A DNA stretch of 64,000 nt from Acanthopleura granulata (Eukaryota > Mollusca > Polyplacophora > Chitonida > Chitonidae), in contig JABBOT010000008.1 of NCBI GenBank assembly GCA_016165875.1, positions 1,272,347 to 1,336,346 on the forward strand, in the 5' to 3' direction. Positions 11,901 to 26,900 of the stretch are shown here, one piece after another. The stretch's first letter is position 1. Every line of letters begins with the position of its first letter. The position numbers were made by a program, and so were the translations under genes. The notes under the pieces were generated by a model. It did no database searches and was not told the origin of the DNA. It saw only the letters and a list, made by a program, of their open reading frames with translations.

Positions 11901-14900
11901 GCTAATTAAACATATTATAGCACAACCTTTTACAACATGTGCATCTTGTTTTCAGATGAAAGAAACCGAACTCCAAAATATGCAGGTTACGCATACTTGA
12001 CCTAAATGTCCTGAACGGCATGTGGCGAGGCACAAGGCAAGGCTAACTTAAGGTAGCAGCCGTGAGCTCATAACTGGGTCCACTGGTTTATTGCGTAGGC
12101 TGGTCGGTCGCCTGCTGAGGCCCCAACTTATTTGTGACACAGTTCTCTGAGAGTTATTCCCCCTTACGACATGATAGCGATCACACTCCGTTGGCTAAAT
12201 AATATTAAGACAGTTTTTCAAAGATGGAAAAAGAAAACAACGTAGAGTGAAGACTGTTACTTCAGTCATAAAAAAACTTTGAAAAACCTTAAATGTATAT
12301 AGATCTGTATTCAGAACGTGTGAAACACCAGTCCGCAGAATGTATGAAGAAATATTTCACATAAGAGAAGGCGTTCTCCTCAGAATGCATGCGCAAAGCC
12401 GCTTTTCTCATTAAAGAACAGCAACATAGGAATGATTTGTTGCATATGCCTGAACTTACCAGAACTGATTCACCTCCATATGACTGTCAAAAATGACCAA
12501 GACTCTGCCAGTGGTCTGTTTCCAGCCGATCAGCCTCGCCTTGATCAAGCCAGCCCTCTTCCGGAGACGGATGACTTTGACAATGCCCTCGGGGAACATC
12601 TTAGAGATGTAGTCGTCCAGAGGTTTCCCAAGCTCAGCTGTTAAAATACGTTTCTTCTATATAATTACTACATTTCACTTAACGTTTAGTTATTTTTGCA
12701 AGTGACACATTTTGCTTCATAATGATTCATTCACCCTTTACAGAGGCACTTTTGACATTTTTGTGAAGTTTGGTTTACTCCTCGACAGGAAAATTTAATG
12801 GTAATGTCCAACACAGGCACGTGTCGTTCTTCTTTGAATACAGGGCATTATCCCAATTATAGTGATCTCTTATGTGTTAAAAAGGACCCAGTGGTTGGGG
12901 AGATATTGATATTTAAAAATCATGTGACGTCACTAGATGGAGAGTGGCAGTAACCATGCACCATGTTTTCCTATATTCATGTACCAGCGAACACCACCGT
13001 TAATACACCCTAGACATATAAACAGATGGGGGATGCAGCAACGCATCAGCGCAAAGTTGGACACTGCATACTTGGTCCAGAGACAAGAGAATGGCACCAA
13101 ACTGGGCAAAGTTCGTGCGAAACACACACGAGTTTAAAAAATCTCGCACGGCACATAGCACATATCACAGATAACATATCACATGGCACATAGCAACTCG
13201 AGGTAATACAACCTGACAGTCTTTTAAAGTATTTATATATATGATCTAAAAAAATTAATAGACTTGCGTGTAAAGAGATCTCTACGGCTGAAATTGTTTA
13301 CAGTACGCTATGTATCTGCTTTTCCTGTGGAATTATGTCAACTGCTTCCCCCAGCATGGCCGCCACGATATAGCTGAGATATTGCCAATATGGCGTTAAG
13401 CCATAATCATTAATTCATTCATTCCTCCAGCATGAAGTGGTACAATGAGCAGCCCATGGCGTAGTGCTGCGCACCGCTTTGTCTTAAATCAAAAGGTGAG
13501 ACATGGCCTGACGCTGCTTGTAATTGGATTGCGGAAAAAAGCTTTCTAGCGTCGTTAGAAGGCTATCCAGTAACTAAACACCCATAATTATCGTATGGTG
13601 TTTTGTGACATACAAAAGTTTACTGAACTAAAGTTTAGCACTTTGATCACCCGCCCCGTAAAAGGAACACCTGAGAGTACACATGTACTTAAAGCTAGAT
13701 CACCACTTCCAAAGATAAATAAAAAGACGCCTTACGCATGTCACTAGCATCATCGACCAATACGATTTCTTGTAACAAATGACGCGGACTTCTGTTGATG
13801 ATGCTATATATCGTCCGTATAAGCACCGACGGCCATTCGTTGTGGAAGGGAATGACGATACTGGCTGTTGGTAGATCGATGGGATATTTCAAGTGACTAC
13901 ATCTGCAAATTAAAAAATAAGCTTTTGAATTACAACACTGTGCAAAACACGCTGTCTTTAGCCCAAGCGGGAAAATATGAATCAGTGAAATCTGGCTGGT
14001 TTACAACCTGAATGAAGTAAATGAAGTGCTTCTCAGATTTGTGATCCTTCCTCGTATTAGTGAAGCACGTCGAGATGTGGTTCTGTCGAATTCCTGTAAG
14101 ACTTGTTTTCATATTTGATATTGCCAAATTGGCAGTATTTCAAAAAAGCCCGATTAATTGGCCTTACTATCCGACGTCGCAATAAACACTTTAGAATAAT
14201 GTTTAGTTGCGTAGAACTAAAAAATAAATACCGCGCGAGAAATATCACAATTGAAACATCGTAACTCAGTGGGACTACCCCTTTGTAGCAATCAAACAGA
14301 GATCAGCATAACAAGATTTGCTATGTGACTAACATTCGATTTTGATGTAACACCTAGCCACCCCATTATTGTCCACTTGTCTGGTTATGTAGGTCGATAA
14401 CATACATACGCGAATGAGGCAAGAGGTTAAAACAAAATTAATATGAACATTAAACAATACAGAATGCTGACTTGACATGGTAAGAAAATTATTTAAGTGT
14501 CATGTCTACTGACTGAAATGATTTCGGCTAGAACAGTAAATAAAATTCGATGCTGGCGTGCACCTTGAAACAGAGCTACAATTTTCATTCCAATTTAAAG
14601 TGTCATCTTTTTCACATGGCAGGATTCAGCTATATCCAACAATACTTCCTCCGAATTCGATTGTTTCGAGTTTATGAGAACATAAATGATCATCAGTCTA
14701 ATTACTATATACTTTCGACTCGTTTAATACAGCTGTGGAAGATCAATCTCTTGCCGGAAGTCAATCAATTTCATGTTTGCATAGAGATCACGAAGTCTAA
14801 AAAAGCACTTTTCGAAAATAATAGGAATAATTACATACCATAATTGGATCCTACCAGCACCACTCTTTTATGATTTGCCTGAATACTAGATATTTACCAT

Positions 14901-17900
14901 GACAAAAATTAAGCGAAAAGGTGGAGGCCTGACAATGTACATAAATGATGACTACAGTGACACTATTCTTAGGGAAGATCTTTCTTTCATTGATGATCAT
15001 GATAACTAAGAAGATTTTTATTTGGGCCTTTTTAAAACCGATCTTCCTCCACCAACGAAACAATTTTGGGGAAATAATGCAGTCATCCTACTTTTTTTCC
15101 AAAAGTTACAAAACCAACAAGGTTTAAGTCTACAACTGCCACTCTAATATTCAATTTATTCACGAACTACCACGAATCCAATGATTTCTCCGGTATTCTT
15201 CTAGATGATGTCACTGGCCATTTCCCAGTTTTCCATGTTGACAAACAAATTTTTCCAGTACCATTAAGTCAATCTGTCTCAGTCTATCGGCGTATAACTA
15301 CGGAACAAAGGCAACAATTCATCATAAAAATGCAGCAGAAAAACTGGGACAAGGTCAAGATGCCACTGACGTAAATGTGGCTCTAGAAATTTGTCTGATT
15401 GATTTCAGTAATATATATAATGAGTGTTTCCCGCTCATCAAAACCATTCTTACCAAATCTAAGATAAAAAAGATATGGTTAAGTTCCAATATTTTAAAAT
15501 CTATTAGGAAAAAACCGCCTGTATCGACTTCATTTATCACTTCAAAAATCCCAGTGAGTTACTAATATTTATAAGCTCTGCAGAAATAAGCTTAATCACA
15601 CGTTCAGTGTTGCCAAGAGAAGATTCTATGAAGAAAAGTTCAGAAAAGCACATAATAATATCAGAGGTGCATGGAAAATATTAAACGAATTGTTGAATAA
15701 ATCTATAGGGCTGCCTGACCTATTTGTCGTCAGCGGTAAAGTAATATCAGGTACCAAACCTATCGCAGATGGATTCAATGAATATTTTGTTACGATTGCA
15801 GCTTACTTAGCTGCTAAATTACCTGTTCCAAGAAATCACTTTGAAGACCATCTCTCTTTACCAACAGCTAATGGCTTCAATATATAACCTTGCACAAAGC
15901 TTGAAATTGACGAACATATTGTTGGATTAACAACTAGCAGCCAGGACTCGGTAAAGACGTAAAGAGCGTCTTCACTGAAGTGCGTCAAAGCCGAATTATT
16001 TTCTGTCTTCTATCACACTTTGTTAATATATCATTTACTACTGCGATCTTGCCAACAATAATGAAGATGGTCAAAGTGACACCTATATACAAGGTGCTCA
16101 TTAGGAGAAAACTACGGTCCAATATTAGCACTGCTCACTTTAAGTAAATTATTGGAGCGCGCTATGTCAGGTCGCATGGTAGACTATTGAAAATATTCTA
16201 ATATTGACATGTAATCAATTTGGATTCCGCTCTCCATTCTACATCACTGGCCATTCTTAGCCTACTTGAAAAATTAACGGTTGCAAAGGATTCTTAAAGA
16301 TTTAGTGTAGTAACATTCATAGATCTTACAAAAGAAGATATCATCAACTATAAAATTCTCATACAGAAATTAGAAAACTACGGCTTTTGAAGAGTAAGAA
16401 AGTAGTCTTAGACAACTATCTCGATGTGTTTTTATAAATGATCAGTTATCTTCTTCTTGCTGATGTTCTGTGGTGTAGCCCAGGGATCTATTCTCGGTCC
16501 TCTCTTAAATCTACTCTACATCGATGACATAATTAATGCATCCACTGTGCTCAATTTCATCCTTTTTGCAGACGATACGTGCTTACAGCTCTTTGGAAAT
16601 GACCTTGCCTACCTCGAAAATGCAATATCAACTGAACTGACTAAAATAAATGACTGACTGGTAAGCAACAGACTAACTCTAAATCTGGGGAAAAGAGAAT
16701 TTATGTTAATCGTACCATTTAAATGTTAAAATATGCGTCAAATTTTAAAACTGATGTATCTGGAAACCCAAAAGACCTCATTTGTCCCTCAGTGTAAAAC
16801 TGGATTGGACAACGCATTTTTCGGAAATGAAAGTAAGCAGAAATGTTGGACTCCTTTTTCACTCAAGAGGCTTTTCAGTCTTAAATCCCTCTGCATCCAT
16901 TATTATTCCTGGATGTATACTTACTTATGGCATTGTAATATAATATGGGAAATACTTATCCTTCTCATTTTCAACCTCTTGTAATACTACATAAAAAAGT
17001 AGTCCGAACTATATTATTTTCTAATAAGAATGCTCATACGGTTGCTCTCTTTGCTAAGCTTGTCATTCTGCCTTTCCCATCTATAAATGTCTATTTAATT
17101 TTAAATTTAGTACATAAATGCACGCATCATCAATATATACTGCCTTTATTTTGTCATGCCTTTTATTTTTTAGCAATCTCGAACTATACATCAGCAAGCC
17201 ACCCTTGCATGAGTATAACCTCTATCACCCTTCTACAGATCAAACTTAGCATTTTACACTGTTGGAATTAAGGGACCGCATGTATGGAGTAAATTGCCCA
17301 CCGATTTAAAAACGTGCAATTCCATCTCGTTATTTCAGTACGAAAAATATAAAACACTATATACTGGACCGTGATAATCCCTGCTAAAGCTCTGTGGTAT
17401 TTTAAAAGTTTTATTTTTATTGCAGTTGTATTTTTTATGTATCTTGCTGCAAATATGTCAAATCATTGTTCCACAGGGAGGTCATGATTATGTTTCACCG
17501 CTGTTTTCTCTGCATGCTAATGTAATATTATCTTTAAAGAAATGAAACAAGCCCTCCGGAGTTTTATTTCCGGGTGTATCCTATATTGTTGTACCAAAAC
17601 TCTGTGTGGTGAAATGAAATTTTAAAAAAAGCCTACCATGCTAATACATAACAGATGACTAGAACAGACATAGCTACAACATACGAAAGGAAACCCCCAT
17701 ACACTTCTGAAGCCGACGCTGCATGATCTCTTGCATACTTCACGTGCGACTTACCCAGTGCGCTACACACATTAAATTATTTAACTTTGGAGCCTGGCGT
17801 GATTCCACACCGCTCGATCTACACGGCTGGTGCACACAGATAGGTGGCTGTGTGAATGAAAGTATGTAATGTGACTTTGACAATAGGTGAGGGCCTGGTA

Positions 17901-20900
17901 ACGTAATATCGAGGACTGGGTGTGAATGTAGGCCAGCCGAGCGCCGTGCCGCTATTATGTGGAAAACGTGTTGTAATAAATACTTTATGTGTTGTATATT
18001 ATGTTGTGTGACCTTGTCATAGTATTATGGCATACTAACTGTCTGCAGTTGTATACAGCTTCGGGAAATGTCTGAAGAGAAAATAATTCGACTGAATTGC
18101 CAATCTGGTTTGAACGGACTTCCATAGATTATAGAACAAAGTCAAAGAAACATAAGATTTCAGGCATTAAACATGCAAAGCAAGGAGTAGCAACTACAGC
18201 TATTGTTGTTACCTGAACGATGAGCCCTGACAGAGGAAACGCCAAATCACAGTATGTTACCAACGAGCGAAATAGTATACTTAGCCTCTTCCCTCTACAT
18301 GTGCATTAAGCCCTGGAGGAGACAGTGTCATATATTGAAGCATAGTGCATCGCAGCCCTAAGTCATTCCCGAATGGGGAACTCCTTGGAGGGAAGTATCA
18401 TATCACAGCATGCTGCCACCCTGCGGAAGTTATTTCCCCACATATGGCGAGTGTTGTTGACTTGCACCTCTATGCCCTGTAAGCGAACGTCTATCTCTAC
18501 AGAGTTAACACTGACAGAGTCGATACCTCCATGTTGAAAAGGCCATTCGGGCACATCAAAGTCAATAAAGCGTCGTATCTAAACACATTTTTCTGTAGCG
18601 AAGGCGGCTGGCTTAAATTTAGCGCAACATTTTCTTTCTTCTGAATTGCAGATACCTTCAACAATAATATGTTCGAGCGTACACATGAACCTACATTGTC
18701 ACTTTATGTGTGCAGCATGCATCATACCTACAGATATACCGCTAAGCAACAGGGCACACCTGTACACAGCAAATCTGAGGAAACTTGGGACATAGATAAT
18801 TGGCCATCGTATCACAATCTCGTCCCTACTCTCGTTTTTAGCAATCTAGTCTTTAACATAATAAAGACTGGGAGAATATTGGAGAACCGCAAACTGACCT
18901 AAGCGTGGCAGGAAAATTTATGTAAGTGTTATCTATTTGTTATCGATTGTTATATATCGCCGTATTCAAGAATTTTCTCCCTGATATGATGGCAGTTAGT
19001 TCTATGGATGAAAAAAGCCGGTGTATTTCGGTCTTATCTCGCCAGGACGTATCTTTGTATCACTGTACCTATAGTCCTACATTCCGCTTATCCCGTGGTC
19101 TAGTGGTTAATCTTTCAACCACTAGGATCCACCAGGGGAGGGTTCAAACCCTTCTTTGGACACGAACATTGTAGACTCCCCCGCTCTATTTGTTTCTGGT
19201 GTGTTGGTGACAATAAGCGGTTTCTTTCTGGCGATGACCTAGGAAGATCTATACAAATATGGTGTATATATATCCGTCCCTCACACATGAGGAAACTTCG
19301 TCAGTAACGTGGTTGACGTGGGTGTTTTGACTTGCTCACTCCAGTCTCCCCCGCCTTTAAAACTGACCCGTCATTGTATTAGTGAAAAACTCATGAGTGT
19401 GGCTCTAAGCAACAATCGAACAAATATACTACAGTCCTTTCTCATTGACATATCATTTCAGTGACACTGAATATGACGCCGAATATGACACCAGGTCCCG
19501 TCGGACTTCATGGACGTCGGGATAAAGCAGCCTTACAGTCGTTTTCCCGGGAATGTTAACAGCCAAGAGCCGAAACCCCAATTCCATTTTTACATTCCTT
19601 TGTACAACCCTGCCTTGAGCACGACGTCAAACACCGATCCTGGGATGCCTTTCTGAACTGCAAAAGCGTCGCTGACCACGCTTGGGCAATTTTTCGCTTT
19701 CCTTCTCAACGAGCAGTATAGGCCTGCTGTGTTGCACAAACTTTTCATGATACATAGGCTTATGTCAGGCCTTTCGTATATCAAAAATCCTGCCTGTACA
19801 GACGTTACGATGAAGAAAATAATGTAATGTAACTTGTTTATGTTTATGTACCATGTGTCATTCAGGTGTAATCAGTCAAATAGTAGCTTTTATTATTTAT
19901 ACATCAGTGAAATCCCAGTATTTCCTCCAATGATAAAAGTGATATCTTCACTAGTTAGATATCACTTTTGTTATTACATTTTGATATTACTCTGCTAGTG
20001 ACCATGACTCATGATCCAGACGCCGTGACCTATAAAATGAAGCACTTTGTTTTTATGATGTTCCAATCTGAGCTCACTGGGATGACGTCATAACACAAGT
20101 CTAGTCGATTGCTATATTCCGACGTCAAGCAAGACGCAAGGACGTCATACTAGACGTCATGATACCAGTACGACGTCACGTTAGTGACAGGTCTGTTTTG
20201 ATCTGCAGCTAAGACAGTGCTTAAAACTTCTTTAAATACATAAAATCTTGACATTATTAAAATATAAATAATAAAAAGAATACTGCATAGTGATAGTTGA
20301 ATACCATAAATGTTGTTCTCGTGGAAAGGTGGAAATTGTTTATCATTTCCACCTCTCACTCGAACAATATTTAATGGTATTCAACCTTCACTATGCAATA
20401 TCCTCTATTTATTTTATTAATTTCCAATCTGATCTCAGTGGAATGACGTCATAATGCAATTTTAGTCAACTGCTACACGTCAGACAAGAAGAAACGATGT
20501 CATATAACATGTCATGCTCTAGGCATGTCTGTGAAAGCCTACGGCCAGCAAATATGCCGAAAACTCTTTAGGGTGCGGTAGAGAATTTCGTAGCTTTTGA
20601 CCCCGGTCTAAAATTTTATTAAACTACATTAGTGAATTTTGGCCACACATGTGGACTTGTTTTTTGTCCAGTAGCTGATATCTGTGTTTGTGATGTACAG
20701 CAGTAGTGCTAGGTTTCAAAATAACCTATGCTGAGACGGCAGAAATACGACTGTGGTAGCACTGCTGGGGAACTGAACATGCCTGACAGGGTGCAGAAAC
20801 GGTTGTTCGTTGTTGTTGTTGTAAATGCTGGTCTGTCTTTGTGGGAGAACTGAAGGAAAACTGGTGGGTCGACCTATCTGTATTATGATGTTTTCTTGTG

Positions 20901-23900
20901 TGCTGATAAATGAGCATTTGAAAACTGGACAGGAAAAAGTATTTTACGAGAGTCGAAACAGAGTCAATATTGGGCTAAAGGTCACTGTTTTATACATGTT
21001 TTGAACATTTTAGTTCCAGACTAGTACATGGTTGGAGGTGTGATGTAACATGTTGCATGAGATTATTTTATGCAGTTTAAGGGTATATTTTGGATGTAAC
21101 TGGTCATTTCCACCTCTCATTCGTACAATATTTATGGTATTCAACCATCACTGTGCAATATAATCTAGTTACTCCTATTCCTTTACCCTACTTACGTAAG
21201 GCTTACATACACATATGTATCCGGTCTTTAGTTGGTGGTTTATTATATCAATTTAAAAGGCTACAACATGGAGAGTAACACTAGGCCAGCGACTACAGAC
21301 TGATAGCTGACAAATAGTCACACGCAATCGGCGAAATTTGGCCAAATGACCTCAGTCAAGGCTCTAATCTGTTTATATAAACGTTTAAAAAGTAGCAACT
21401 CATACGCCTTATCAACATGGCTTTGAATTGGACACAGAAATGCAGCGAAATTAATTGCAATCTATTACACGTCACAGCATGGTCTACAGAATTACTGTAA
21501 TGCTATCTTGTCATGTTTTCAACACATATATTAGGGTTCTGCGTGTGCTTAGTGACTCTCTCCTGACAGGCAGTCGATCCTCTCTAGCCTTAGATGCTGT
21601 TATCACGCAATATCTCCTTACATGGACGTAATTGTGAATCGTATGAAAGATGGCCGACGCTGTGCTTTATGTTTGCAATAAGTGAGCTGCTCCCATAGTA
21701 GGGTACACACACGCGTAATGGTGCTTTAAGGGATTGTCTCAAGCACTGGTTGTACGATTTAGTGGGCTACACACGTCACTCATACTTTATCAGAAGGCTG
21801 CCATGTTTTTTTTATTAGAGCTATATATAAATATCTTTTCTATAGGACACACCACAATGAGGACCTAGCTGGTGTGGTGAATGGCGTTTGGCGAAGGCGT
21901 CAGGGTGTCTTGTTACGGGTGGGCCACACTACATGACCCAGCGTTTTCCCTGTGTTACCCACATATCCAGACTGTCTGACATAGTTCACTACTTTACCCG
22001 TTGTTTTTTGTTTGTGTACTCGAACACGCCGTCTCGTCTCTTAATGGCGTTCCACTCGCTACCAAGCGTCGGTGGCTCTGTTCATAGCAAGCCTCTCCTC
22101 ATATATTTATAAAGGCAGCAAGAGACAGAATGGTCAATTTATCAATTTTTATAAGCCGCAGGTAAGAACTTGTAATCAAATTTATGAGTATTTTGTATCT
22201 TCTATAGGCTTTAACACTTTGAAAGGATTGGATCTATACGAAACTCACAAAGCTTATGGAAATAGCTTTACTCGGTTAACACTATGGATATAACAGCGGT
22301 ATTTCACAGAAAAACAACGTCGCTTTTTCTGACTCCGGAAACATGATATCATCTTAGATTGAAATAATTATTTTTTCTCCCATACATGCAAGCTCAGGGG
22401 TTCCTTTTTCGTAGATGACATGGTGGGTAATGTTTACGAGGTCATTCGTTACAAGAAATTCATTAAACATGGCAACTAACTTGATACAAACGATTGTAAC
22501 AATATGGCACATGATTTTTGTTTAACAAAGCATTTCAAACAGACGCTTATTAGGTATGTATTAAATTTATGTATTCAATTGATTGAACATTTCAATGAGT
22601 ATCAGCGGCCAAGATAATGAGTTGAAGAAACTGGGCACAGATATCGAAGGGACGCTGTTAATCGACAAGAAAAGGTGAGAACTGGATTCGAACACGCGAC
22701 CTCTCATGCACAAAAAAGGTAGTGTCAATGACTGTGTGACTAATTCATTGATCATGCACTATTCAAAGGCAAAATATATCTTTTTCTCTTGTGAAATGCG
22801 TGACGGTGAACCCGACAACACATTCGTCAGCGGCTTAAATGTGGACGATCTTCTGCAGGGAGACATCGCTGTGGGATTGAGTACAGTCAACACACTGTCA
22901 AAGTCAGCAGTTTAAAGGACAAACGCTTGTTTTAAGCCGTGGGTTCCGGTTGTTCTTGGATGTTTAAACTCCAGGCATCTCTCTTTACATCTCCGTCTTA
23001 AGCTGTCGCGGAAAAAGCGGATAACCACTTAAACAGTGTGAGTCTGGCAAAAACTGCAACATTTTAGCAGATGTAAAGCAAATGCGTGTGTTCCTGTGTG
23101 TAAGAATCAAGAGGGTTATTCGGATATTGGAAGGAGATAAACCGACTGAAGAGACATTCATCCGCACTTCCTTCTAAGACAGGAAAACAATTCAGGTACA
23201 TGGGGAAAATCATGTTAATCAGTTATGAAAAAAAAAACAGCCAGGAGAATGTGACGATTTATCAAACATAAAGCTGGAGTACAGCCATTTGACACGGTTA
23301 ACTCAAGTCAAGGTTTAATAGGAAATGTTCCTGGCAATGGTGACAGTGTAAAGTATGACGCTGACACATGCCACTCTGCAACACGACGAACAGAATCGGG
23401 TAAAAACCAGGAATTAGACTGGATGATACATGGCGTCTAAAAGTATTGTATCTCTGATTTTGTTTTCCTTATTTAGTCATTGTCATCCTCCGCCAAATGC
23501 CTGGTCGCCATCGGGTAAATCCCTACAACAAAGTTAGACTCTCGGATCCTCATCGACGTCATGACGTTATCGTCGCCATACCAGTCATTTTCAAAGTAAT
23601 TTCTGTAACAACATAATCTATATTTGGGATTGTGCGATTTTTCGATGTACCTCACATTCTAGTCCTAAAAAAGGCTGGGGCAACCCCAAATATGGAACAT
23701 TAAGAGTCAGGTTTGTTCATCAGTGTCTGTGTGATACGATCAACATTCATATAGGTGCCGTAATAATAGCCGTCGGTAAATACATGTGGAAAACACAGAC
23801 TGTCTATCCAGTAATTAGAAACGACACAACAGAACAGAGCAGATCGATGTCGGTGTCTTGAACGTAGCTCGAGCAACGACATTATCATTATCTGAGCTAA

Positions 23901-26900
23901 GACTGTAGAGCACACATCTATAGCACACAAGCTATAACTGGAATGACGGTGTAATGTTGTGTTATAATTTGTTGGAAATGGGCCTTGCGATTGGAACGTC
24001 TCGTCTTGGTTTAGGAGTGACATGCGAATATCGGACTTTCACAGCAAGCTTCAATACGTGAAATTCCCAATCAAAGTACATCTATAAAACACATCACGAA
24101 AGAAAGTGCTCGTGCTTACGGATGACCCTTTGGTCCGTGATCTACACACCTGAACAAGATTCCCTAAGTTCTTTGCGGTGACATCCATAGCGTGTTACAC
24201 AAGTCCTCTCAAATAAATAGCAAATAGAAACGTTCGCGGTTTCAGAATTAATCTACAGCTTTATCGTTATGTAATATCCGTGAGGAAAGACAAGAAGAAA
24301 ACTGAAAACTTTCCTTCAACTTTGTAGTAATAAAAGCAGAAATGCATGTCACAGACACGTACAGACACAGTCAATACGGATACAGGGGACGCAGCGGCGG
24401 ACAAGTCGTTTCAGCCAGGAAATGATGTCTTTAAAAAATACCTTGACGCTTCTCATACAACCTCCTCTATCAGGCACCAACAGTCGCCGAAGGCTGCATA
24501 AAAGTTTCAACTTCACCTTTGTCTTCCTAAAATCTTAGCGTGGAATCTGACAGTCATATAGCCGATTGAGCAACTGAAAACGCCTTCGTTGATAACAGAA
24601 GGGTTTATTTTCAACACATTTACATTTAAACGGCATGTGCACAAAATAGGCTTGTCAATATGACAAATAAATCAGCTCATACAGCTTTTGTCGATAAACG
24701 AAATCCAAAATGGTATCTACATCAGAAACAAAATATAGCTCAACAACATCAAAACATTTTTTAAATTGTGATTCAGCATGGGAATGTCTGACAGCAAACT
24801 GCGCTGGCATGGTCGTGCATGGTTTCCGGATTCCTTCCGGTTCCCTCTCAGTACAATACTGATCGCAGGCGTATAAGTCTTCAGTGAAGCTAAATGAATA
24901 GTCTTCACTTATATGTATATATGTTTGCAACATGAACGCCTAAAGTGTACTTTAATTATATTTGAAGGATATTGTTGTCTCGCTATGCAATGTAAATGGT
25001 TTACCTCTACTTTGTGTTTAAACTGTACAGTTGCAACTTAACAGTTTAAATATTTAAGTCTTAGTTGTTCAATTGCACTTTCAATACCGTAATTCTACTC
25101 TACCGTGCTAACAGTTCCTTCATTTGAATATTTGAAGTCCACTTTGTCTTCTAATATTAGCTGATATTTCAAGCATTATCGCTTTATCGAAGTTTTGAAG
25201 ACATGGAAAGATATCTCCCTTCTTCACGAAAGGAGGGAAACCGCCCATATCTGACATGTTCTCCCCACATTATAGATTTGACATCATCACTTATCGAGTA
25301 TCGAAGAAGATAAAAATACCCTTTATAAAGGCAAAAACATGTGTCCTTGTACAAACAGAGCCGGAAGTTCAGCTAACAAGTGCGAGAAAAACGGAGAGCC
25401 GAGCTCCATAGGTTAAATAGAGGAAAAAGCTTCGCTATTCAGGTCAAACATTCAGGAGCCTAATCACACATTACTGCAGCCGGTTCACTTTATGTACCGA
25501 GACAAAAACGCAGCCTCTTTACACAGATGTCTCAGTACTCATCTTCAAACACCCGGAGAAATGCTGCCCCACACATTGGCTCAAAAGTATCAAATATGCT
25601 GGCTGTTTCGCTGAATCAACTAGTGTTACAGTAAATCAAACAAATTCCATCACGCAAGAATGAAATTCCATATTCAGTTATTTCGCATGAATTCTAGTCT
25701 CTGTCCCTGTAGTTCGCCACTCAGTTCGCGGACTAGGGATATTGCTTCCAGCGTATTACGTCATTACAACGAAATGATGTATTATTCAAGATTACATCGA
25801 ATTTCATAAGTATTATATGTCATTACATCGAATTAACGTGTTTTACGTCATGACATCCTGTGTAATGTAATTGATCGGAATAACATATTACTTCATTACA
25901 CGGAGCTGCTACTTCAACGGCATGCTTAATGTTCTTCTTGCATCAAAGAAATGTTCCCCAAAGTCCAGAAGGTCGTAATTTGTTTGCCAAATAATTTTAA
26001 TCATGAACTGTCCCGCCTCCACTTAAAATGTAAACATACATGTAGCCCAATTAAGGAAACAAATAAAGCCCACATCTTTCTCCACATTTTATCCTGCAGA
26101 TTTAAAGGAAAAATTCAGCCTTTCAGCATCCTTGTTCCCGGGCACTCAAGGTACTATGCTATTGCTACAGCCGTGCGGATACGCGGCCTGGTAACGTGTA
26201 TACATGGCGTAGCCCACCCTGCTCAGCTGTTCTTGTGACCTCCATCTTGTTAATAGATAAATCAGCATATGATTTAGATGTGTAAAGGCCTTCAGAGATT
26301 AGTTTCTAACTCGGGGCTCATTGACATTGCTTTTGCGGAACAACCAGTGAATTTGGCAGTTGGGTCTATCTTCTCAAAATTCACATCGTGAGAAAGGAAT
26401 TTACAAGTTCAAAATAAATTTTTTTAAAATTTTTATCTGCCACAAACAACATGAGATACAGTAATTAATGGCATATGTACTGTAGATATAGCAGTGTATG
26501 ATGTTTGGCTTGACATTTGATGGATGACTTACTTAAATTTGTCATCAATGCTGTTATAACCACAACATACACAAATGACTTCACGCGGTGGTTTCCCTTT
26601 TCGTTACTTTAGTGTGACAGTTGCAAAGGACCTCTTTCTTGCACAGAGTCAGTGAAATTATTGCAATATGCAACCTTGTGTCATGGGATAAAATTTGTGG
26701 GTTTGTTTTCTTTGTTTGAGTACCCGGTACATAGTTGGGAAATATCGAATTTCGGGTGAAAAGTTATAGATAGATCTGTTCGGGCAATCGAATTTTGTTT
26801 CGTGCAACCTTAGAGACTGGTGCTGGTTGCCCACAGGGATATTTACATATTTACTTATCAATATATCTATATGTATGTACAAGAGGCTACAGCTAATTTG

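Noticed and set aside
16457..16657. An active reverse transcriptase ORF
   Set aside because: It is only one open piece of the decayed LINE at 14880-17640; stops and frameshifts lie on both sides.
19089..19160. Possible tRNA gene
   Set aside because: A- and B-box-like motifs exist, but the acceptor stem does not pair and the anticodon arm is poor. A SINE head is more likely.
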